Below, in pieces: positions 35,233 to 43,973 of a DNA stretch of 64,000 nucleotides. Below the pieces are notes generated by a model. That model did no database searches, had not been told where the DNA came from, and was given only the letters and a program-made list of their open reading frames with translations. The translations under genes were made by a program, and so were the position numbers. Position 1 is the stretch's first letter; the number at the start of each line of letters is the position of its first letter. Origin of the DNA: CAYMGQ01 sp964390055 (GTDB lineage: Bacteria > Bacillota > Clostridia > Peptostreptococcales > Natronincolaceae); contig CAYMGQ010000007.1 of the NCBI GenBank assembly GCA_964390055.1, positions 1 to 64,000 of the forward strand, written 5' to 3'.

Positions 35233-36545
35233 CACCTGAATTAATCACAATTTTAATGTTTTTAGGCATAGTTTTAGGTGTATTCTTGGGCTTTCCCATA
35301 GCCTTCACATTAACAGGATTAGGTTTAATATTTGGAGTTATTGGATGGGGCGGATCTGTATTTAATCTACTTGGGTCTAGGGCCTTTGCAGTTATGACTA
35401 ATTATACTTATGTAGCTATACCCCTCTTTGTCTTTATGGGTTGTATGCTGGAACGTACAGGGGTTGCTGATGAGGCCTTTGCTGTTTTAAACCAATGGCT
35501 ACGAAAATTAAAGGGTGGCCTTGCTATTGCAACAGTTATACTGTGTACAATTTTTGCCGCCTGTACGGGGGTCGTTGGGGCATCTGTTACTACCATGGCT
35601 GTTTTAGTATTGCCCTCTATGATGAACCGAGGATATAGTAAATCCCTTTCAACAGGAGTTGTTGCAGCCGGGGGTACCCTTGGAATACTAATACCTCCTA
35701 GTATAATGCTGGTGGTATTTGGGCCAATAGCCGGGGTATCAGTAGTGGATTTATTTTCGGCAGCAATTCCTCCTGGCTTGTTGCTTTCTGCCCTTTACAT
35801 TTTATATGTTGCTATTATATCAAGAGTTAAAGAGGGTGTGGCTCCTGATATTGAAGAATATGATGAAAGCCAAGAACAGTATTCACTAAAAGATGGGCTC
35901 ATAGCTTTTGTACCTTTTATGTTTTTAATATTCTTGGTTTTGGGAGTAATATTCTTTGGTATAGCAGCACCAACTGAGGCGGCAGCTGTTGGAGCCTTGG
36001 GCAGTATTCTTGTGGCACTATTGTATAGAAAATGCACCTGGACTGCAATAAAGGAATCGGCCATGAATACTTTAAAAACTAGTACCATGGTTATGTATGT
36101 TGCTCTAGGCGCCAACCTTTTTACCTCGGTCTTCTTTGGAGTTGGGGGAGATAGGGTATTATCAAACTTCATTGTAAATCTTGGTGTAGGGCCCTACGGA
36201 GCTCTAGCTATAGTACTGGTAATAGTATTTCTATTGGGGATGCTAATTGATTGGCTGGGAATAGTCCTAATTGTTGTCCCAATATTTATGCCAATACTAA
36301 CCTCCTATGGAATGGATCCCCTATGGATAAGTATGACCATTATAGTTTTATTACAAACTTCATTTATAACTCCTCCCTTTGCCTATGCTATCTTTTATGT
36401 AAAGGGTGTTGCACCACCTGAAATTAAGTTAAAGGATATTTATAAGGGAGTTGTACCCTTTATTATTATCCAGGTAATAGTTCTAATGGTCGTTATTTTA
36501 TGGCCTTCTTTCGTAACATTTTTGCCAAAACTAATGGCTAGATAG
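35229..36545 (+). CDS. dctM: TRAP transporter large permease (DctM)
   Basis: Large membrane subunit of 438 residues with about twelve helices that carries solute and sodium. Typical segments are LGVFLGFPIAFTLTGLGLIF, NYTYVAIPLFVFMGCMLER, VVGASVTTMAVLVLPSMMNR, GGTLGILIPPSIMLVVFG and FFGIAAPTEAAAVGA. The ATG overlaps the dctQ stop. Together with dctP and dctQ it makes a complete TRAP system in the middle of the dehydrogenase operon. A structured region of about 275 bases separates it from the next gene. Confidence 0.94.
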   Translation: MTPELITILMFLGIVLGVFLGFPIAFTLTGLGLIFGVIGWGGSVFNLLGSRAFAVMTNYTYVAIPLFVFMGCMLERTGVADEAFAVLNQWLRKLKGGLAIATVILCTIFAACTGVVGASVTTMAVLVLPSMMNRGYSKSLSTGVVAAGGTLGILIPPSIMLVVFGPIAGVSVVDLFSAAIPPGLLLSALYILYVAIISRVKEGVAPDIEEYDESQEQYSLKDGLIAFVPFMFLIFLVLGVIFFGIAAPTEAAAVGALGSILVALLYRKCTWTAIKESAMNTLKTSTMVMYVALGANLFTSVFFGVGGDRVLSNFIVNLGVGPYGALAIVLVIVFLLGMLIDWLGIVLIVVPIFMPILTSYGMDPLWISMTIIVLLQTSFITPPFAYAIFYVKGVAPPEIKLKDIYKGVVPFIIIQVIVLMVVILWPSFVTFLPKLMAR

Positions 36546-36821
36546 ATGAAGGTTGGGAATAAGGATAAATTTGATATTACCAAAAATCTGAGATTCCCCC
36601 TATATGGAGAAGTAGGTATGGTTACAGCTTTCTTAGGATGACTGATGCTTGAATTGGAGGATGCATAGATTGTAACCATGCCTACCAAGACTCCATTTTG
36701 GTAGGGATTTAGGATTTTTTATATAGATGAATAAGATAAAAAATTAACAAGCTTATATTATAGAAGGTCCATATAGGGATTCCGATGAATTGTAAGGACA
36801 TGCATAAGGGAGGAAGATAAA
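36546..36821 (+). promoter_or_regulatory. Structured leader with mutually exclusive hairpins
   Basis: GTAGGTATGGTTACA (36612-36626) pairs with 36671-36685 (15 bp, one G-T), enclosing 44 bases that contain a small inner stem. CCTACCAA (36681-36688) pairs with TTGGTAGG (36698-36705), which lies just before a TTTTTT run at 36715-36720. The two helices share 36681-36685 and so cannot form together. This is the layout of an attenuator or riboswitch in front of the second aldehyde dehydrogenase. I do not recognise a known class. Confidence 0.5.
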
Positions 36822-38201
36822 ATGGATGCAAAGGAATATGTAAATCAGTTAATTCAAAGGGCCAGAAAGGCACAAGAGTTAATAGAAGATTATAGCCAAG
36901 AGGAGATTGACAGGTTAGTTGAGGCTGTTGTATGGAATATAGTAAGGGATGGGCCTGCACAAGAAATTTCAAAACTAGCAGTAGAAGAATCTAAGATGGG
37001 AAATTATGAGGGGAAATACAATAAGCTTATGGCAAAAGCCAAGGGTGCCATCAGGGATATGAAGGGCAAAAAGTCTGTAGGAGTAATTGAAATTGACGAG
37101 GACAAACAAATAATTAAAATAGCTAAACCTGTGGGAGTAATAGGAGCATTAATACCCTGTACCAATCCAGAAGCTACACCCACAGTAAAGGTAGCCCATG
37201 CCCTAAAAGCTAGGAATGCCATAATAATGTCCCCTCATCCACGAACTAAAAAAACTAACAGTCTAATAACTAGAATAATAAGAGAAACCCTTAAAAAATA
37301 TAAGGCGCCAGAGGATCTGGTAATAAGTATTGAAGAGCCTACAATGGATATAAGTAAGCAGTTGATGGAACAAAGTGATTTGGTATTTGCAACAGGTGGC
37401 GCAGGACTAGTAAAATCCGCCTATGCTTCAGGAACACCCTCCTACGGGGTGGGAGCGGGTAATGCTGTAGTCGTGGTGGATGAAAGTGCAGATATTAAGG
37501 ATGCGGCTGCTAAAATAAGGGCAAGTAAGACCTTTGATTTAGCTACTAGTTGTTCAGCTGAGAATTCTTTAATAGTTCAGGAGGACATATATAAGGATTT
37601 AGTCCAGGCACTTAAAGATGAGGGTGGGTATCTAGCTACACAAGAGGACAAGGACAAATTGCAAGAAACTATCTGGATAGAAGGTAAATTAAATACGAAA
37701 ATAGTAGCCCAATCTGCTAGCAGGATTGCCCAATTGGCAGGCATAGTAATCCCAGAGGAAAGTAGCTTTATTTTAGTAGAGGAAAATGGGATAGGCCAAG
37801 ATTATCCCTTTTCTGGAGAAAAATTATCAGTAGTTTTAACATTATATAAATATAAGGATTTTAAGGAAGCAATAGAGAAAGTAAATGCGATAACCCGATA
37901 CCAGGGTATGGGGCATTCCTGCGGAATACACTCCTTTAATGAGGAACATATAATGGAACTTGCCTTAAAAACCAAGGTAAGCAGGATGAATGTGAGGCAG
38001 GGCCAAGCTCTAGCTAATACGGGTAATTGGTTTAATGGCATGCCCTTTACCACGAGTCTAGGTTGTGGGACATGGGGTGGAAATATATCCTCAGAGAATA
38101 TCACCTGGGAACACCTAATAAATACTACCTGGGTATCAAGGCCCTTCCAGCCCGTAATTCCCACCGATGAAGAGCTGTTTTCTAATGTTATGAAAGATTA
38201 A
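36822..38201 (+). CDS. CoA-acylating aldehyde dehydrogenase (SucD/SauS-like)
   Basis: A 459-residue NAD(P)-dependent aldehyde dehydrogenase of the acylating group. Landmarks are IPCTNPEATPTVKVAHALKA at 111-130, ATGGAGLVKSAYASGTPSYG (adjoining parts near 190-209) and catalytic C244 in ATSCSAENS. Length and the TSCSAE context recall succinate-semialdehyde and sulfoacetaldehyde (acylating) dehydrogenases. In this operon it could turn the aldehyde released by an acetoin-type complex into acyl-CoA. It differs clearly from the ICAC-type enzyme at 13427. ATG follows AAGGGAGGAAGATAAA. Confidence 0.87.
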   Translation: MDAKEYVNQLIQRARKAQELIEDYSQEEIDRLVEAVVWNIVRDGPAQEISKLAVEESKMGNYEGKYNKLMAKAKGAIRDMKGKKSVGVIEIDEDKQIIKIAKPVGVIGALIPCTNPEATPTVKVAHALKARNAIIMSPHPRTKKTNSLITRIIRETLKKYKAPEDLVISIEEPTMDISKQLMEQSDLVFATGGAGLVKSAYASGTPSYGVGAGNAVVVVDESADIKDAAAKIRASKTFDLATSCSAENSLIVQEDIYKDLVQALKDEGGYLATQEDKDKLQETIWIEGKLNTKIVAQSASRIAQLAGIVIPEESSFILVEENGIGQDYPFSGEKLSVVLTLYKYKDFKEAIEKVNAITRYQGMGHSCGIHSFNEEHIMELALKTKVSRMNVRQGQALANTGNWFNGMPFTTSLGCGTWGGNISSENITWEHLINTTWVSRPFQPVIPTDEELFSNVMKD

Positions 38202-38239
38202 AAGAATTCTCAAATTTTAATAAGGGAGTTGGTTGTATT

Positions 38240-38695
38240 ATGGCAGTTAAGGCAAAATATACACATACTAATATTAATGCCAGGGATTGGAGGAAACTAT
38301 CAGAGTTTTATCAAAATGTTTTTGGATGCAAACCAGTCCCACCCCAAAGAGATTTAAGGGGCCAGTGGATTGAAAAGGCAACTAATATAAAAGATGTCCA
38401 CATTGAAGGGATCCATCTAGCTCTTCCGGGTTATGAGGAAGGAGGACCAACTATAGAGATTTTCACCTATAATAAGGCAAATTCTGTGGGCCCATTAGAA
38501 ATTAATGAATATGGTTTTGCCCATATTGCCTTCGAGGTGGAGGATGTTGAAGAGGCATACAAACTTCTTTTACAAGAGGGAGGTAGTGCCGTAGGCGATA
38601 TTATTACCCGCCATTATCCACAGGTAGGTACCCTAACAATGATTTATGCTAGAGATCCGGAAGGAAATATAGTTGAGATCCAAAAGTGGACATAA
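38240..38695 (+). CDS. VOC-superfamily (glyoxalase/bleomycin-resistance fold) protein
   Basis: A 151-residue metal-binding protein with two beta-alpha-beta-beta-beta units. Candidate ligands are H9 near the start (KAKYTHTNINA), a glutamate in TIEIFTYN, the histidine of GFAHIAFEVED and the final glutamate of GNIVEIQKW. VOC members include glyoxalases, epimerases and ring-cleaving dioxygenases, so the reaction cannot be assigned; a lyase, isomerase or epimerase role on the operon substrate is plausible. Starts 38 bases after the aldehyde dehydrogenase and is the last gene of the operon, ended by the hairpin at 38764. Confidence 0.8.
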   Translation: MAVKAKYTHTNINARDWRKLSEFYQNVFGCKPVPPQRDLRGQWIEKATNIKDVHIEGIHLALPGYEEGGPTIEIFTYNKANSVGPLEINEYGFAHIAFEVEDVEEAYKLLLQEGGSAVGDIITRHYPQVGTLTMIYARDPEGNIVEIQKWT

Positions 38696-38763
38696 AATAC
38701 TTTGAAATAGGCTATATCCCTTTTATATATATTTAGCTTTTAAATGGCAAAAGGAGTTAAAGG

Positions 38764-38810
38764 AAATACCCTGGGTGAGAAATACACCCACTTCCAAGGG
38801 TATTTTCTTT
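38764..38810 (+). terminator. Terminator of the sigma-54 operon
   Basis: AAATACCCT (38764-38772) pairs with AGGGTATTT (38797-38805), with an inner GGGTG/CACCC stem, followed by TTCTTTATTT. It lies about 70 bases after the VOC stop. Confidence 0.85.
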
Positions 38811-38873
38811 ATTTAGAACTTTTATATAAAATGTGATATTATTAATCTATCAATTTGAATGGAAGGTAATGCT

Positions 38874-39527
38874 ATGCAAAAAAATATGTTGACAAAAAAG
38901 GAAATAAAGACAATTCTTCATATTTTATCTAAGACTTATCCGGATGCCAGGACTGAGTTAAATTACAATAGTCCCTTTGAGCTGCTAATAGCTGTAATAT
39001 TATCAGCCCAATGTACTGATAAGAGGGTGAATAAGATAACTGCAGTCCTATTCGAAAAATATAATAAGGCAGAGGATTTTTTAGAATTAAGTCAAGGTCA
39101 ATTAGAGGAGATAATTAGAAGTTGTGGATTCTATAGAAATAAAAGCAAAAATATTTTGGAGACCTGCCGTATATTATGTGACCAATATCAGGGAGAAATA
39201 CCGCAAAATAGGGAGGACTTAATGAAATTACCTGGGGTAGGTAGAAAAACTGCCAATGTTGTTTTAAGCAATGTTTTTGGTAAGGATACAATCGCCGTGG
39301 ATACTCACGTCTTTAGGGTTTCCAATAGACTTGGCCTGGCTCATGCCAAAGACGTATGGACAACAGAGAAACAATTAATGAAGAATATACCCCAAAATCT
39401 TTGGTCTCAAGCCCACCACTGGTTAATATTGCATGGGAGAAGAATTTGCAAGGCAAGGAGGCCTGGCTGCCAAAAATGTCCTTTATCTGCAAGCTGCCTA
39501 TACTATAGAAAGGATAGTCTGGCCTAG
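38874..39527 (+). CDS. nth: Endonuclease III (DNA glycosylase/AP lyase)
   Basis: Base-excision-repair enzyme for oxidised pyrimidines, 217 residues. The helix-hairpin-helix LPGVGRKTANVVLSNVFG carries the catalytic lysine and VDTHVFRVSNRLGL the aspartate. The C-terminal 4Fe-4S cluster uses C-x6-C-x2-C-x5-C (CKARRPGCQKCPLSASC). An ATG at 38859 is in frame, but ATG 38874 has GGAAGG at good spacing. Monocistronic, with a terminator right after it. Confidence 0.96.
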   Translation: MQKNMLTKKEIKTILHILSKTYPDARTELNYNSPFELLIAVILSAQCTDKRVNKITAVLFEKYNKAEDFLELSQGQLEEIIRSCGFYRNKSKNILETCRILCDQYQGEIPQNREDLMKLPGVGRKTANVVLSNVFGKDTIAVDTHVFRVSNRLGLAHAKDVWTTEKQLMKNIPQNLWSQAHHWLILHGRRICKARRPGCQKCPLSASCLYYRKDSLA

Positions 39528-39537
39528 ATATTTATAA

Positions 39538-39568
39538 GGTGTCTATTACAATATTAGACATCTTTTTT
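39538..39568 (+). terminator. Intrinsic terminator of nth
   Basis: GGTGTCTA (39538-39545) pairs with TAGACATC (39555-39562) around a nine-base loop and is followed by TTTTTT. Confidence 0.9.
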
Positions 39569-39646
39569 ATCTTATAAAAGGAAAAGGGCTTATTTATGGA
39601 GAATAATCTACTAAGGATAAGAGATTATGAGAAAGGATGTAGTAAT

Positions 39647-41605
39647 ATGATACTGGTGTTAGATATTGGTACAAGGAGTATTGTAGGCATATTAGGGACC
39701 ATACAGGGGCAAGAGATTTTAATTAAGCATTTATCTACGGAATTACATACAAAAAGAGCTATGTACGATGGTCAAATTCATGATATAGAGGGTGTAGCAG
39801 AACTTGTTAAAAAGGTAAAGGAAGATATAGAGGAAAAAGCAGGTTTTAAGATTAAGGAAGTAGCTATTGCTGCCGCTGGTAGAACTCTGAAGACTTTGGA
39901 AATAAAGGTGGATAGAGATTTAGATGAATTGCAGGAAATTGATAGGGACCTGCTTAATAGCATTGAAATAGAGGGTATACAAAGGGCACAGGCGGAATTA
40001 GAGGAAAAAAGCTATGGGTCTGGCACTTATTTTCCCGTGGGCCATACAGTAGTAAATTATTATTTAAATAATGGTTTCATAACTAATCCCTTAGGGCATA
40101 GGGGCAAAACTCTTAAAGCTGATATTTTGGCAACTTTTTTACCTAAGATAGTTATAGATAGCCTGTATACCGTCATGGCAAAGGTGGGCCTAGAGGTTAG
40201 TTATTTGACCCTAGAACCCATTGCTGCTAAGGAGGTTGCAATTCCAGAGAATATGAGATTGTTAAATATTGCCTTGGTGGATATTGGGGCTGGAACTTGT
40301 GACATTGCTATTACAAAGGAAGGAAGTGTAACAGCTTATGGTATGACCTCCACAGCTGGGGATGAGATTACAGAAGAGCTGGCCAGAGCCTATTTGTTGG
40401 ATTTTGATACGGCTGAAAGGGTAAAGTGCAATCTCCTTAGGGAGAATGAACAGAAATTTGTAGATATTGTAGGGGTATCTCATAGGATAGATACAGAAAC
40501 AATTTTAAATGAAATCCAACCGTCAATAGAGCTAGTTGCCAAATCTATTGCCGACAATATACTAAAACATAATAAAAAATCGCCCAGTGCTGTATTTTTA
40601 ATTGGTGGTGGTAGTCAAATACCAAGGTTGAATACACTAATTGCTAATTATTTGCAACTGGCAAGGGAAAGAGTGGTTGTAAGGGGAATGGAGGCAATGG
40701 AAAATGTTAGGGATAAGTCATCCCTTATATTGGGACCTGAAGGGATAACTCCAATAGGTATTTTATCTAAGGCTTTAAAGAATAAATTTAGCGATTTTAT
40801 TGAAGTAAAAATCGGAGATAAAGAAATTACTATGCTCAAGACAAGGGAATTGAAAGTTAGGGATGCACTAATAACCATTAATTTTGATCCAAGAAAATTA
40901 ATTCCTAGTAAAGCCAAGAATTTAACCATATATATAAATGGTCAGGAAAAAACCCTATATAGTAAATATGGCGAGGCTGCCAGAATTTTAATTAATGGTG
41001 ATAGGGCAAATTTAGATTCACTGATTGGGCATGGGGATGTTATTACAATTTCACCAGCTACAGAGGGACAGGTATCCCAAACAACTCTGGGTGATCTCCT
41101 AGACTTAGACAAGGAGATTTTAGTAAATGATAAGAAAATTAAAGTTTATAATGATATAAGAGTCAATGGCAGGGACCAACCTTCGACCTATATAGTGGAG
41201 GAAAGGGATAAAATAAGTTATTATTGTATTAACACCGTACAAAAATTATGTGATTTTTTGGAGCTTTCATATGAAACAAATAATATATATATCAATGGTG
41301 GGAGGGCCAGCTTGCATGATAGTATTAAAGGGGGGGATAATGTGCAGTTAGAAAAAACAAATAATGTAATAGTAGGGCAAAAAGAACCTGAAAAGGCTAA
41401 TAATAAGATTAGCTTTTATTATAATGGCCAACCCATGACAATTACAAGTAGTAAAAAACAATTAATATTTGTTGACATATTTGATTATGTAGATTTTGAC
41501 AGGACCAAAGTACAAGGCAAGTTGGTTTTAAAGCATAATGGGATTCAGGCGAATTATACTGCTCCCCTTATTGAAGGTGATGAGATTTGGGTATATTGGG
41601 AATAG
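39647..41605 (+). CDS. FtsA/PilM-like ASKHA ATPase with C-terminal beta-grasp-like repeats
   Basis: A 652-residue cytoplasmic protein. The first ~370 residues have an FtsA/PilM actin-like fold: VLDIGTRSIVGILG at the start, EVAIAAAGRTLKT, LVDIGAGTCDIAI and the late VFLIGGGSQIPRL, both phosphate loops intact. The C-terminal ~270 residues are not part of classical FtsA: segments of the form N-G-x-x-A followed ~10 residues later by G-D-x-V/I recur three times (around YINGQEKTL...GHGDVITI, INGGRASLH...GGDNVQLE, NGIQANY...EGDEIWVYW), suggesting ubiquitin-like modules. ATG 39596 is an alternative start with its own AAGGAAAAGG site; I prefer 39647 because the fold begins there. It probably forms a membrane or envelope complex with the VanW-type gene next to it. 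Confidence 0.75.
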   Translation: MILVLDIGTRSIVGILGTIQGQEILIKHLSTELHTKRAMYDGQIHDIEGVAELVKKVKEDIEEKAGFKIKEVAIAAAGRTLKTLEIKVDRDLDELQEIDRDLLNSIEIEGIQRAQAELEEKSYGSGTYFPVGHTVVNYYLNNGFITNPLGHRGKTLKADILATFLPKIVIDSLYTVMAKVGLEVSYLTLEPIAAKEVAIPENMRLLNIALVDIGAGTCDIAITKEGSVTAYGMTSTAGDEITEELARAYLLDFDTAERVKCNLLRENEQKFVDIVGVSHRIDTETILNEIQPSIELVAKSIADNILKHNKKSPSAVFLIGGGSQIPRLNTLIANYLQLARERVVVRGMEAMENVRDKSSLILGPEGITPIGILSKALKNKFSDFIEVKIGDKEITMLKTRELKVRDALITINFDPRKLIPSKAKNLTIYINGQEKTLYSKYGEAARILINGDRANLDSLIGHGDVITISPATEGQVSQTTLGDLLDLDKEILVNDKKIKVYNDIRVNGRDQPSTYIVEERDKISYYCINTVQKLCDFLELSYETNNIYINGGRASLHDSIKGGDNVQLEKTNNVIVGQKEPEKANNKISFYYNGQPMTITSSKKQLIFVDIFDYVDFDRTKVQGKLVLKHNGIQANYTAPLIEGDEIWVYWE

Positions 41606-41686
41606 GGCTAAGAATGCTAGGAATAAAACTTTCTATGGAACAATAGAATTGAAATATATGGGAAAATTCAATTTGGAGGACAAATT

Positions 41687-43147
41687 ATGGTACCAACTGT
41701 TGAAAAACCAACAAAAAGGCAAGTTATTCTCTTAATAGTTGGGGCAATAATAGTAACAATGATTGTAGCAATGTTAACCCTAACCATATTTATCTTTAGG
41801 GAGGATTTAATCTATTCAAATATATATATCGAGGAAATGGATGTAGGAGGGTTAAGTAAAGAGGAGGCCCTTAACAAAATATCCCGTAGATACGACCAAC
41901 AAGTGAAAGATATAAATATTAACTTGTTTCTTAATGAATATAGGAAGGAAATATCCTATCAAGACATTGAATTGACTTACCTGTACGGGGAAGCTCTAGA
42001 AAAGGCCTATAGTGTTGGCCGTCAGGGAGGACTAGTAAATAGGCTAAGGGATATATATATTGCAGGCAAGCAAGGAAGAAATATATACTTGCAATCCCAT
42101 TATAATGAGGAATTGCTGGATACTATTATTGGAGAAATAGATAGTGAAATTAGCAGGGAGGCAAAGGATGCCGAAATTTATAGGAAGTCTGGAGAGTTTG
42201 TCATTGTTAAAGAGGAGATAGGACTACAACTTAGGAAGGATACTTTAAAAGAAAAAATAATGAAAAGCCTTAATAATTTTAATAATGAGGATATTGAAAT
42301 ACCTGTAAATTTGATTACTCCCAGGATAAAGGAAGAAGATTTAGGCCTTATCAATCTTGTAATAGGGGAGTTTAGCACAGCCTTTAACCCGGAAATGAAG
42401 GGTAGAAATACTAATATTGCAATAGCTGCCAGTAAAATTAATAGTTGTTTATTGATGCCAGGAGATGAATTTTCCTTTAATGGGAGGACAGGGCCAACAG
42501 GAGTGGCAGAGGGCTATCAGGATGCACCAGTAATTGTAAATGGTGAGCTGGTTCCTGGAGTTGGTGGTGGAGTTTGTCAGGTTTCAACTACCCTGTATAA
42601 TGCCGTTATAAGAAGCAATTTAGATATAATTACTAGGAGAAACCATAGCCTTAGTGTTGCCTATGTACCCCTAGGCCATGATGCAGCTGTGGCTTATAAT
42701 AGTCTAGATTTGAAGTTTAGAAATAGCTTGTCCTTTCCCGTATATATTGAAAGTTTTGTTTATGGGAATAGGGTATATGCCAGGTTGTATGGTGAAAGGA
42801 AAAATGATATTACCGTTAGATTAGATACAGAAATTCTTGAGGTAATCGAACCCAATACAGAAATAATAAAGAGTTCTCAATTAGCCTTAGGTGAAAGAGA
42901 GATTGAAAGAGGAGCCAAAAAGGGTTATAGGGTAAATACCTATAAGGTTTACCTTAAAGATGGTAAGGAAATAAAAAGAGAACATATATCCAGAGACTAT
43001 TATCAGCCAGTTCATGGTAAAATTATCGAGGGCACGGGGACTTATACTGGGGAGGGTGACCTAGAAATTGACCAAGAAGAGGGCGAAATGGTAGATGGTC
43101 AAAATACAGAAGAAATAGATGTAGGAAGTCTGACCCAAGACCTATAA
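41687..43147 (+). CDS. VanW-family protein with PG-binding and G5-like domains
   Basis: A 486-residue membrane-anchored protein. A single N-terminal helix (about 14-38, VILLIVGAIIVTMIVAMLTL) is followed by a repeated PG_binding_4-like region with YIEEMDVGGLSKEEALNKI, then the VanW core (FSTAFNPEMKGRNTNIAIA, DEFSFNGRTGP, VPGVGGGVCQVSTTLYNAV, RRNHSLSVAYVPLGHDAAV). Near the C-terminus RGAKKGYRVNTYKVYLKDG resembles a G5 domain and an acidic tail follows. Likely cell-wall associated, acting on or binding peptidoglycan; VanW function is not established. ATG follows TTTGGAGGACAAATT, 81 bases after the FtsA-like gene. Confidence 0.86.
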   Translation: MVPTVEKPTKRQVILLIVGAIIVTMIVAMLTLTIFIFREDLIYSNIYIEEMDVGGLSKEEALNKISRRYDQQVKDININLFLNEYRKEISYQDIELTYLYGEALEKAYSVGRQGGLVNRLRDIYIAGKQGRNIYLQSHYNEELLDTIIGEIDSEISREAKDAEIYRKSGEFVIVKEEIGLQLRKDTLKEKIMKSLNNFNNEDIEIPVNLITPRIKEEDLGLINLVIGEFSTAFNPEMKGRNTNIAIAASKINSCLLMPGDEFSFNGRTGPTGVAEGYQDAPVIVNGELVPGVGGGVCQVSTTLYNAVIRSNLDIITRRNHSLSVAYVPLGHDAAVAYNSLDLKFRNSLSFPVYIESFVYGNRVYARLYGERKNDITVRLDTEILEVIEPNTEIIKSSQLALGEREIERGAKKGYRVNTYKVYLKDGKEIKREHISRDYYQPVHGKIIEGTGTYTGEGDLEIDQEEGEMVDGQNTEEIDVGSLTQDL

Positions 43148-43156
43148 AATGAGTCT

Positions 43157-43184
43157 TTGATTTTTACTATATCTTATATATAAT
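43157..43184 (+). promoter_or_regulatory. Candidate sigma-A promoter
   Basis: TTGATT (43157-43162) and TATAAT (43179-43184) with a 16-base spacer, 44 bases before the DUF2225 start codon. Confidence 0.4.
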
Positions 43185-43228
43185 GATAAATAACAAATTA
43201 AATCTGGCAGAATTAGGGGGCATTTTTA

Positions 43229-43906
43229 ATGAAAGAGTTATTATATGAAAAAAAAGTAGATTGTCCATCATGTAAAAATAGTTTTATTACCCAAAAAGTA
43301 AGAAGTCTGAGGTTAAGGGTCATAGAAAGGGAAAGTGATTTAAATGTTTTATATAGGGATATAAATCCTAATTATTATCAGGTGTGGATTTGTCCCAATT
43401 GTGGTTTTAGTGCCACAGAAAGTGAGTTTAGGGACCTAACTAGAGAGCAAAGAGATTTGATTCATCAGAAAATTTCAAGAAGATGGAATCAAAGAGATTT
43501 CGGTGGGGTAAGGGACTTTAAAGATGCTGAAGAAAGCTATAAATTGGCCCTATTAGTGGCCCAATTATTGGATAAGCCAAAGGGTTATATTGGCAGCATT
43601 TGTTTGAGACTGGCATGGATTTATAGAGGTCAGGATATGGAGGAGGAAGAAAAGGAATATTTAAAATATGCCTTAAATAATTTTGAAAGGGCATATCAAC
43701 AAGAACCCCTTCCTATAGCTGGATTGGATGAGGTATCATTATCTTATTTAGTTGGAGAGCTACATAGGAAATTGGACAAGCCAAAGGAGGCAATTGTGTG
43801 GTATGCTAAAGCCCTAGATAATCCAGGGATTAAAAGAAAAAGACAGTTACAGTTGATGGCTAGGGAACAATGGGCTAGGGCACGGGAACAGTATAAAGAG
43901 AAATAA
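43229..43906 (+). CDS. DUF2225 protein (zinc-ribbon and TPR-like)
   Basis: A 225-residue cytoplasmic protein. Two CxxC pairs, CPSCKNSF near residue 12 and CPNCGFSA near 55, can bind a metal. From about 90 a helical region with KDAEESYKLALLVAQLLDKP and AIVWYAKALDNPG resembles tetratricopeptide repeats. The family (DUF2225) is common in Clostridia and Bacilli and has no assigned function. ATG follows TTAGGGGGCATTTTTA. A candidate sigma-A promoter is just upstream. Confidence 0.82.
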   Translation: MKELLYEKKVDCPSCKNSFITQKVRSLRLRVIERESDLNVLYRDINPNYYQVWICPNCGFSATESEFRDLTREQRDLIHQKISRRWNQRDFGGVRDFKDAEESYKLALLVAQLLDKPKGYIGSICLRLAWIYRGQDMEEEEKEYLKYALNNFERAYQQEPLPIAGLDEVSLSYLVGELHRKLDKPKEAIVWYAKALDNPGIKRKRQLQLMAREQWARAREQYKEK

Positions 43907-43973
43907 ATTAGAATCTATTCATTACCGCCAGCATAAATTATAATAAAAGATAAGCTGGGGAGGACAGTAAATT

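Noticed and set aside
41538..41735. Small plus-strand frame between the FtsA-like and VanW genes
   Set aside because: It overlaps both conserved genes in another frame and lacks a ribosome site.
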